A stretch of 64,000 nucleotides of DNA from Canna indica (Eukaryota > Streptophyta > Magnoliopsida > Zingiberales > Cannaceae): NCBI GenBank assembly GCA_034359265.1, contig CP136893.1, forward strand, positions 51,037,501-51,101,500. The letters are read 5' to 3'. The notes under the pieces are model-generated. The model made no database searches and was not told where the DNA came from. It saw only the letters and a list, made by a program, of their open reading frames with translations. Within the stretch, counting starts at the first letter, position 1; each line of letters begins with the position of its first letter. This document shows positions 50,661-61,319 of the stretch, one piece after another. The translations under genes were made by a program, and so were the position numbers.

Positions 50661-53600
50661 ATGTTCTGGAGATGCTCGGGACTCAGATTTCTGGTCGTTT
50701 CGAACCGATACCCCGAAGTTCAATCAGTCGGCTTCGTTCAAGATTCTATTCGAAAAATCGTGCAATTGTTTGCATTAGTTTGTCAAAATAACTCGATTAA
50801 CAACTTCTCCCATCACAGTGAATGTTTTGGAGTCGCTCGGGACTCAGATTTCTGGTCGTTTCGAACCGATACCCCGAAGTTCAATCAGTCGGCTTCGTTC
50901 ATGATTCTATTCCAAAAAGCGTGCAATTCTTTGCATTAGTTTGTCAAAATAACTCGATTAACAACTTCTCCCACCACAGTGAATATTCTTGAGTCGCTCG
51001 GGACTCAGATTTCTGGTTGTTTCGAACCGATACCCCGAAGTTCAATCAGTCGGCTTCGTTCATGATTCTATTCCAAAAAGCGTGCCATTCTTTGCATTAG
51101 TTTGTCAAAAATAACTCGATTAACAACTTCTCCCATCACAGTGAATGTTCTGGAGTCGCTCAGGTCACAGATTGTTGGGCGTTTCTAGCCGATACCCCGT
51201 AGTTCAATCAGTCGGCTTCGTTCAAGATTCTATTCGAAAAATCGTGCAATTGTTTGCATTAGTTTGTCAAAATAACTCGATTAACAACTTCTCCCATCAC
51301 AGTGAATGTTTTGGAGTCGCTCGGGACTCAGATTTCTGGTCGTTTCGAACCGATACCCCGAAGTTCAATCAGTCGGCTTCGTTCATGATTCTATTCCAAA
51401 AAGCGTGCAATTCTTTGCATTAGTTTGTCAAAATAACTCGATTAACAACTTCTCCCACCACAGTGAATATTCTTGAGTCGCTCGGGACTCAGATTTCTGG
51501 TCGTTTCGAACCGATACCCCGAAGTTCAATCAGTCGGCTTCGTTCATGATTCTATTCCAAAAAGCGTGCAATTCTTTGCATTAGTTTGTCAAAATAACTC
51601 GATTAACAACTTCTCCCATCACAGTGAATGTTCTTGAGTCGCTCGGGACTCAGATTTCTGGTCGTTTCGAACCGATACCCCGAAGTTCAATCAGTCGGCT
51701 TCGTTCAAGATTCTATTCCAAAAAGCGTGCCATTCTTTGCATTAGTTTGTCAAAAATAACTCGATTAACAACTTCTCCCATCACAGTGAATGTTCTGCAG
51801 TCGCTCGGGTCACATATTGCTGGGCGTTTCTAGCCGATACCTCGAAGTTCAATCAGTCGGCTTCGTTCAAGATTCTATTCCAAAAATCGTGCAATTCTTT
51901 GCATTAGTTTGTCAAAATAACTCGATTAACAACTTCTCCCACCCCAGTGAATATTCTTGAGTCGCTCGGGACTCAGATTTCTGGTCGTTTCGAACCGATA
52001 CCCCAAAGTTCAATCAGTCGGCTTCGTTCATGATTCTATTCCAAAAAGCGTGCAATTCTTTGCATTAGTTTGTCAAAATAACTCGATTAACAACTTCTCC
52101 CATCACAGTGAATGTTCTTGAGTCGCTCGGGACTCAGATTTCTGGTCGTTTCGAACCGATACCCCGAAGTTCAATCAGTCGGCTTCGTTCAAGATTCTAT
52201 TCCAAAAAGCATGCCATTCTTTGCATTAGTTTGTCAAAAATAAATCGATTAACAACTTCTCCCATCACAGTGAATGTTCTGCAGTCGCTCGGGTCACATA
52301 TTGCTGGGCGTTTCTAGCCGATACCTCAAAGTTCAATCAGTCGGCTTCGTTCATGATTCTATTCCAAAAATCGTGCAATTCTTTGCATTAGTTTCTCAAA
52401 ATAACTCGATTAACAACTTCTCCCACCCCAGTGAATATTCTTGAGTCGCTCGGGACTCAGATTTCTGGTCGTTTCGAACCGATACCCCAAAGTTCAATCA
52501 GTCGGCTTCGTTCATGATTCTATTCCAAAAAGCGTGCAATTCTTTGCATTAGTTTGTCAAAATAACTCGATTAACAACTTCTCCCATCACAGTGAATGTT
52601 CTTGAGTCGCTCGGGACTCAGATTTCTGGTCGTTTCGAACCGATACCCCGAAGTTCAATCAGTCGGCTTCGTTCAAGATTCTATTCCAAAAAGCGTGCCA
52701 TTCTTTGCATTAGTTTGTCAAAAATAACTCGATTAACAACTTCTCCCATCACAGTGAATGTTCTGCAGTCGCTCGGGTCACATATTGCTGGGCGTTTCTA
52801 GCCGATACCTCGAAGTTCAATCAGTCGGCTTCGTTCATGATTCTATTCCAAAAATCGTGCAATTCTTTGCATTAGTTTGTTAAAATAACTCGATTAACAA
52901 CTTCTCCCACCACAGTGAATATTCTTGAGTCGCTCGGGACTCAGATTTCTGGTCGTTTCGAACCGATACCCCAAAGTTCAATCAGTCGGCTTCGTTCATG
53001 ATTCTATTCCAAAAAGCGTGCCATTCTTTGCATTAGTTTGTCAAAAATAACTCGATTAACAACTTCTCCCATCACAGTGAATGTTCTGCAGTCGCTCGGG
53101 TCACATATTGCTGGGCGTTTCTAGCCGATACCTCGAAGTTCAATCAGTCGGCTTCATTCAAGATTCTATTCCAAATAGCGTGCAAATCTTTGCATTAGTC
53201 TGTAAAAAATAACTCGATTAACAACTTCTCCCATCACAGTGAATGTTCTGGAGTCGCTCGGGACTCAGATTTCTGGTCGTTTCGAACCGATACCCCGAAG
53301 TTCAATCAATCGGCTTCGTTCATGATTCTATTCCAAAAAGCGTGCCATTCTTTGCATTAGTTTGTCAAAAATAACTTGATTAACAACTTCTCCCATCACA
53401 GTGAATGTTCTACAGTCGCTCGGGTCACATATTGCTGGGCGTTTCTAGCCGATACCTCGAAGTTCAATCAGTCGGCTTCGTTCAAGATTCTATTCCAAAT
53501 AGCGTGCAATTCTTTGCATTAGTCTGTAAAAAATAACTCGATTAACAACTTCTCCCATCACAGTGAATGTTTTGGAGACGCTCGGGACTCAGATTTCTGG

Positions 53601-53728
53601 TCGTTTCGAACCGATACCCCGAAGTTCAATCAGTCAGCTTCGTTCATGATTCTATTCCAAAAAGCGTGCAATTCTTTGCATTAGTTTGTCAAAAATAACT
53701 CGATTAACAACTTCTCCCATCACAGTGA
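50661..53728. repeat. HOR3 copy 7, 19-mer (3068 bp)
   Basis: Order A B G H B G, K C G three times (51628, 52112, 52596), C D E F. The A monomer has GAGATGCTC. Here the second K, not the first, carries GCATGCC (52209-52214) with AAATAAATCG. Private changes include GGTTGTTTCG at 51018 and GTTTCTCAAAAT near 52395. Confidence 0.94.
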
Positions 53729-56700
53729 ATGTTCTGGAGATGCTCGGGACTCAGATTTCTGGTCGTTTCGAACCGATACCCCGAAGTTCAATCAGTCGGC
53801 TTCGTTCAAGATTCTATTCGAAAAATCGTGCAATTGTTTGCATTAGTTTGTCAAAATAACTCGATTAACAACTTCTCCCATCACAGTGAATGTTTTGGAG
53901 TCGCTCGGGACTCAGATTTCTGGTCGTTTCGAACCGATACCCCGAAGTTCAATCAGTCGGCTTCGTTCATGATTCTATTCCAAAAAGCGTGCAATTCTTT
54001 GCATTAGTTTGTCAAAATAACTCGATTAACAACTTCTCCCACCACAGTGAATATTCTTGAGTCGCTCGGGACTCAGATTTCTGGTCGTTTCGAACCGATA
54101 CCCCGAAGTTCAATCAGTCGGCTTCGTTCATGATTCTATTCCAAAAAGCGTGCCATTCTTTGCATTAGTTTGTCAAAAATAACTCGATTAACAACTTCTC
54201 CCATCACAGTGAATGTTCTGGAGTCGCTCAGGTCACAGATTGTTGGGCGTTTCTAGCCGATACCCCGTAGTTCAATCAGTCGGCTTCGTTCAAGATTCTA
54301 TTCGAAAAATCGTGCAATTGTTTGCATTAGTTTGTCAAAATAACTCGATTAACAACTTCTCCCATCACAGTGAATGTTTTGGAGTCGCTCGGGACTCAGA
54401 TTTCTGGTCGTTTCGAACCGATACCCCGAAGTTCAATCAGTCGGCTTCGTTCATGATTCTATTCCAAAAAGCGTGCAATTCTTTGCATTAGTTTGTCAAA
54501 ATAACTCGATTAACAACTTCTCCCACCACAGTGAATATTCTTGAGTCGCTCGGGACTCAGATTTCTGGTCGTTTCGAACCGATACCCCGAAGTTCAATCA
54601 GTCGGCTTCGTTCATGATTCTATTCCAAAAAGCGTGCAATTCTTTGCATTAGTTTGTCAAAATAACTCGATTAACAACTTCTCCCATCACAGTGAATGTT
54701 CTTGAGTCGCTCGGGACTCAGATTTCTGGTCGTTTCGAACCGATACCCCGAAGTTCAATCAGTCGGCTTCGTTCAAGATTCTATTCCAAAAAGCGTGCCA
54801 TTCTTTGCATTAGTTTGTCAAAAATAACTCGATTAACAACTTCTCCCATTACAGTGAATGTTCTGCAGTCGCTCGGGTCACATATTGCTGGGCGTTTCTA
54901 GCCGATACCTCGAAGTTCAATCAGTCGGCTTCGTTCAAGATTCTATTCCAAAAATCGTGCAATTCTTTGCATTAGTTTGTCAAAATAACTCGATTAACAA
55001 CTTCTCCCACCCCAGTGAATATTCTTGAGTCGCTCGGGACTCAGATTTCTGGTCGTTTCGAACCGATACCCCAAAGTTCAATCAGTCGGCTTCGTTCATG
55101 ATTCTATTCCAAAAAGCGTGCAATTCTTTGCATTAGTTTGTCAAAATAACTCGATTAACAACTTCTCCCATCACAGTGAATGTTCTTGAGTCGCTCGGGA
55201 CTCAGATTTCTGGTCGTTTCGAACCGATACCCCGAAGTTCAATCAGTCGGCTTCGTTCAAGATTCTATTCCAAAAAGCATGCCATTCTTTGCATTAGTTT
55301 GTCAAAAATAAATCGATTAACAACTTCTCCCATCACAGTGAATGTTCTGCAGTCGCTCGGGTCACATATTGCTGGGCGTTTCTAGCCGATACCTCAAAGT
55401 TCAATCAGTCGGCTTCGTTCATGATTCTATTCCAAAAATCGTGCAATTCTTTGCATTAGTTTGTCAAAATAACTCGATTAACAACTTCTCCCACCCCAGT
55501 GAATATTCTTGAGTCGCTCGGGACTCAGATTTCTGGTCGTTTCGAACCGATACCCCAAAGTTCAATCAGTCGGCTTCGTTCATGATTCTATTCCAAAAAG
55601 CGTGCAATTCTTTGCATTAGTTTGTCAAAATAACTCGATTAACAACTTCTCCCATCACAGTGAATGTTCTTGAGTCGCTCGGGACTCAGATTTCTGGTCG
55701 TTTCGAACCGATACCCCGAAGTTCAATCAGTCGGCTTCGTTCAAGATTCTATTCCAAAAAGCGTGCCATTCTTTGCATTAGTTTGTCAAAAATAACTCGA
55801 TTAACAACTTCTCCCATCACAGTGAATGTTCTGCAGTCGCTCGGGTCACATATTGCTGGGCGTTTCTAGCCGATACCTCGAAGTTCAATCAGTCGGCTTC
55901 GTTCATGATTCTATTCCAAAAATCGTGCAATTCTTTGCATTAGTTTGTCAAAATAACTCGATTAACAACTTCTCCCACCACAGTGAATATTCTTGAGTCA
56001 CTCGGGACTCAGATTTCTGGTCGTTTCGAACCGATACCCCAAAGTTCAATCAGTCGGCTTCGTTCATGATTCTATTCCAAAAAGCGTGTCATTCTTTGCA
56101 TTAGTTTGTCAAAAATAACTCGATTAACAACTTCTCCCATCACAGTGAATGTTCTGCAGTCGCTCGGGTCACATATTGCTGGGCGTTTCTAGCCGATACC
56201 TCAAAGTTCAATCAGTCGGCTTCATTCAAGATTCTATTCCAAATAGCGTGCAATTCTTTGCATTAGTCTGTAAAAAATAACTCGATTAACAACTTCTCCC
56301 ATCACAGTGAATGTTCTGGAGTCGCTCGGGACTCAGATTTCTGGTCGTTTTGAACCGATACCCCGAAGTTCAATCAATCGGCTTCGTTCATGATTCTATT
56401 CCAAAAAGCGTGCCATTCTTTGCATTAGTTTGTCAAAAATAACTCGATTAACAACTTCTCCCATCACAGTGAATGTTCTACAGTCGTTCGGGTCACATAT
56501 TGCTGGGCGTTTCTAGCCGATACCTCGAAGTTCAATCAGTCGGCTTCGTTCAAGATTCTATTCCAAATAGCGTGCAATTCTTTGCATTAGTCTGTAAAAA
56601 ATAACTCGATTAACAACTTCTCCCATCACAGTGAATGTTCTGGAGACGCTCGGGACTCAGATTTCTGGTCGTTTCGAACCGATACCCCGAAGTTCAATCA

Positions 56701-56796
56701 GTCAGCTTCGTTCATGATTCTATTCCAAAAAGCGTGCAATTCTTTGCATTACTTTGTCAAAAATAACTCGATTAACAACTTCTCCCATCACAGTGA
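53729..56796. repeat. HOR3 copy 8, 19-mer (3068 bp)
   Basis: A near-perfect repeat of copy 7, with K monomers at 54696, 55180 and 55664, GCATGC at 55277-55282 in the second K, and GAGATGCTC in A. The pair looks like a recent tandem duplication of a whole 19-mer. Private changes include CCATTACAG near 54850, GAGTCACTC at 56000, GTTTTGAACC at 56351 and CATTACTTTG near 56752. Confidence 0.94.
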
Positions 56797-59380
56797 ATGT
56801 TCTGGAGATGCTCGGGACTCAGATTTCTGGTCGTTTCGAACCGATACCCCGAAGTTCAATCAGTCGGCTTCGTTCAAGATTCTATTCGAAAAATCGTGCA
56901 ATTGTTTGCATTAGTTTGTCAAAATAACTCGATTAACAACTTCTCCCATCACAGTGAATGTTTTGGAGTCGCTCGGGACTCAGATTTCTGGTCGTTTCGA
57001 ACCGATACCCCGAAGTTCAATCAGTCGGCTTCGTTCATGATTCTATTCCAAAAAGCGTGCAATTCTTTGCATTAGTTTGTCAAAATAACTCGATTAACAA
57101 CTTCTCCCACCACAGTGAATATTCTTGAGTCGCTCGGGACTCAGATTTCTGGTCGTTTCGAACCGATACCCCGAAGTTCAATCAGTCGGCTTCGTTCATG
57201 ATTCTATTCCAAAAAGCGTGCCATTCTTTGCATTAGTTTGTCAAAAATAACTCGATTAACAACTTCTCCCATCACAGTGAATGTTCTGGAGTCGCTCAGG
57301 TCACAGATTGTTGGGCGTTTCTAGCCGATACCCCGTAGTTCAATCAGTCGGCTTCGTTCAAGATTCTATTCGAAAAATCGTGCAATTGTTTGCATTAGTT
57401 TGTCAAAATAACTCGATTAACAACTTCTCCCATCACAGTGAATGTTTTGGAGTCGCTCGGGACTCAGATTTCTGGTCGTTTCGAACCGATACCCCGAAGT
57501 TCAATCAGTCGGCTTCGTTCATGATTCTATTCCAAAAAGCGTGCAATTCTTTGCATTAGTTTGTCAAAATAACTCGATTAACAACTTCTCCCACCACAGT
57601 GAATATTCTTGAGTCGCTCGGGACTCAGATTTCTGGTCGTTTCGAACCGATACCCCGAAGTTCAATCAGTCGGCTTCGTTCATGATTCTATTCCAAAAAG
57701 CGTGCAATTCTTTGCATTAGTTTGTCAAAATAACTCGATTAACAACTTCTCCCATCACAGTGAATGTTCTTGAGTCGCTCGGGACTCAGATTTCTGGTCG
57801 TTTCGAACCGATACCCCGAAGTTCAATCAGTCGGCTTCGTTCAAGATTCTATTCCAAAAAGCGTGCCATTCTTTGCATTAGTTTGTCAAAAATAACTCGA
57901 TTAACAACTTCTCCCATCACAGTGAATGTTCTGCAGTCGCTCGGGTCACATATTGCTGGGCGTTTCTAGCCGATACCTCGAAGTTCAATCAGTCGGCTTC
58001 GTTCAAGATTCTATTCCAAAAATCGTGCAATTCTTTGCATTAGTTTGTCAAAATAACTCGATTAACAACTTCTCCCACCCCAGTGAATATTCTTGAGTCG
58101 CTCGGGACTCAGATTTCTGGTCGTTTCGAACCGATACCCCAAAGTTCAATCAGTCGGCTTCGTTCATGATTCTATTCCAAAAAGCGTGCAATTCTTTGCA
58201 TTAGTTTGTCAAAATAACTCGATTAACAACTTCTCCCATCACAGTGAATGTTCTTGAGTCGCTCGAGACTCAGATTTCTGGTCGTTTCGAACCGATACCC
58301 CGAAGTTCAATCAGTCGGCTTCGTTCAAGATTCTATTCCAAAAAGCGTGCCATTCTTTGCATTAGTTTGTCAAAAATAACTCGATTAACAACTTCTCCCA
58401 TCACAGTGAATGTTCTGCAGTCGCTCGGGTCACATATTGCTGGGCGTTTCTAGCCGATACCTCGAAGTTCAATCAGTCGGCTTCGTTCATGATTCTATTC
58501 CAAAAATCGTGCAATTCTTTGCATTAGTTTGTCAAAATAACTCGATTAACAACTTCTCCCACCACAGTGAATATTCTTGAGTCGCTCGGGACTCAGATTT
58601 CTGGTCGTTTCTAACCGATACCCCAAAGTTCAATCAGTCGGCTTCGTTCATGATTCTATTCCAAAAAGCGTGCCATTCTTTGCATTAGTTTGTCAAAAAT
58701 AACTCGATTAACAACTTCTCCCATCACAGTGAATGTTCTGCAGTCGCTCGGGTCACATATTGCTGGGCGTTTCTAGCCGATACCTCGAAGTTCAATCAGT
58801 CGGCTTCATTCAAGATTCTATTCCAAATAGCGTGCAATTCTTTGCATTAGTCTGTAAAAAATAACTCGATTAACAACTTCTCCCATCACAGTGAATGTTC
58901 TGGAGTCGCTCGGGACTCAGATTTCTGGTCGTTTCGAATCGATACCCCGAAGTTCAATCAATCGGCTTCGTTCATGATTCTATTCCAAAAAGCGTGCCAT
59001 TCTTTGCATTAGTTTGTCAAAAATAACTCGATTAACAACTTCTCCCATCACAGTGAATGTTCTACAGTCGCTCGGGTCACATATTGCTGGGCGTTTCTAG
59101 CCGATACCTCGAAGTTCAATCAGTCGGCTTCGTTCAAGATTCTATTCCAAATAGCGTGCAATTCTTTGCATTAGTCTGTAAAAAATAACTCGATTAACAA
59201 CTTCTCCCATCACAGTGAATGTTCTGGAGACGCTCGGGAATCAGATTTCTGGTCGTTTCGAACCGATACCCCGAAGTTCAATCAGTTAGCTTCGTTCATG
59301 ATTCTATTCCAAAAAGCGTGCAATTCTTTGCATTAGTTTGTCAAAAATAACTCGATTAACAACTTCTCCCATCACAGTGA
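56797..59380. repeat. HOR3 copy 9, 16-mer (2584 bp)
   Basis: Order A B G H B G K C G K C G C D E F, with H at 57281 and K at 57764 and 58248. The GCATGCC/AAATAAATCG trimer of the preceding copies is absent, so it equals copy 8 minus its middle K-C-G. An XhoI site CTCGAG arises at 58262-58267 from a single change in the second K. The A monomer has GAGATGCTC (T at 56809). Confidence 0.94.
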
Positions 59381-61319
59381 ATGTTCTGGAGACGCTCGGG
59401 ACTCAGATTTCTGGTCGTTTCGAACCGATACCCCGAAGTTCAATCAGTCGGCTTCGTTCAAGATTCTATTCGAAAAATCGTGCAATTGTTTGCATTAGTT
59501 TGTCAAAATAACTCGATTAACAACTTCTCCCATCACAGTGAATGTTTTGGAGTCGCTCGGGACTCAGATTTCTGGTCGTTTCGAACCGATACCCCGAAGT
59601 TCAATCAGTCGGCTTCGTTCATGATTCTATTCCAAAAAGCGTGCAATTCTTTGCATTAGTTTGTCAAAATAACTCGATTAACAACTTCTCCCACCACAGT
59701 GAATATTCTTGAGTCGCTCGGGACTCAGATTTCTGGTCGTTTCGAACCGATACCCCGAAGTTCAATCAGTCGGCTTCGTTCAAGATTCTATTCCAAAAAG
59801 CGTGCCATTCTTTGCATTAGTTTGTCAAAAATAACTCGATTAACAACTTCTCCCATCACAGTGAATGTTCTGCAGTCGCTCGGGTCACATATTGCTGGGC
59901 GTTTCTAGCCGATACCTCGAAGTTCAATCAGTCGGCTTCGTTCAAGATTCTATTCCAAATAGCGTGCAATTCTTTGCATTAGTTTGTCAAAATAACTCGA
60001 TTAACAACTTCTCCCACCCCAGTGAATATTCTTGAGTCGCTCGGGACTCAGATTTCTGGTCGTTTCGAACCGATACCCCAAAGTTCAATCAGTCGGCTTC
60101 GTTCATGATTCTATTCCAAAAAGCGTGCAATTCTTTGCATTAGTTTGTCAAAATAACTCGATTAACAACTTCTCCCATCACAGTGAATGTTCTTGAGTCG
60201 CTCGGGACTCAGATTTCTGGTCGTTTCGAACCGATACCCCGAAGTTCAATCAGTCGGCTTCGTTCAAGATTCTATTCCAAAAAGCGTGCCATTCTTTGCA
60301 TTAGTTTGTCAAAAATAACTCGATTAACAACTTCTCCCATCACAGTGAATGTTCTGCAGTCGCTCGGGTCACATATTGCTGGGCGTTTCTAGCCGATACC
60401 TCGAAGTTCAATCAGTCGGCTTCGTTCATGATTCTATTCCAAAAATCGTGCAATTCTTTGCATTAGTTTGTCAAAATAACTCGATTAACAACTTCTCCCA
60501 CCACAGTGAATATTCTTGAGTCGCTCGGGACTCAGATTTCTGGTCGTTTCGAACCGATACCCCAAAGTTCAATCAGTCGGCTTCGTTCATGATTCTATTC
60601 CAAAAAGCGTGCCATTCTTTGCATTAGTTTGTCAAAAATAACTCGATTAACAACTTCTCCCATCACAGTGAATGTTCTGCAGTCGCTCAGGTCACATATT
60701 GCTGGGCGTTTCTAGCCGATACCTCGAAGTTCAATCAGTCGGCTTCATTCAAGATTCTATTCCAAATAGCGTGCAATTCTTTGCATTAGTCTGTAAAAAA
60801 TAACTCGATTAACAACTTCTCCCATCACAGTGAATGTTCTGGAGTCGCTCGGGACTCAGATTTCTGGTCGTTTCGAACCGATACTCCGAAGTTCAATCAA
60901 TCGGCTTCGTTCATGATTCTATTCCAAAAAGCGTGCCATTCTTTGCATTAGTTTGTCAAAAATAACTCGATTAACAACTTCTCCCATCACAGTGAATGTT
61001 CTACAGTCGCTCGGGTCACATATTGCTGGGCGTTTCTAGCCGATACCTCGAAGTTCAATCAGTCGGCTTCGTTCAAGGTTCTATTCCAAATAGCGTGCAA
61101 TTCTTTGCATTAGTCTGTAAAAAATAACTCGATTAACAACTTCTCCCATCACAGTGAATGTTCTGGAGATGCTCGGGACTCAGATTTCTGGTCGTTTCGA
61201 ACCGATACCCCGAAGTTCAATCAGTCAGCTTCGTTCATGATTCTATTCCAAAAAGCGTGCAATTCTTTGCATTAGTTTGTCAAAAATAACTCGATTAACA
61301 ACTTCTCCCATCACAGTGA
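59381..61319. repeat. HOR3 copy 10, 12-mer with G/K hybrid (1939 bp)
   Basis: Starts: A 59381, B 59542, G/K 59703, C 59865, G 60026, K 60187, C 60349, G 60510, C 60672, D 60834, E 60996, F 61158. The monomer at 59703 starts ATATTCTTGAG like G and ends with the K tail, joining monomer 3 directly to monomer 7 of the 16-mer and removing four monomers. The C at 59865 has an atypical tail, CCAAATAGCG with A4. Confidence 0.92.
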
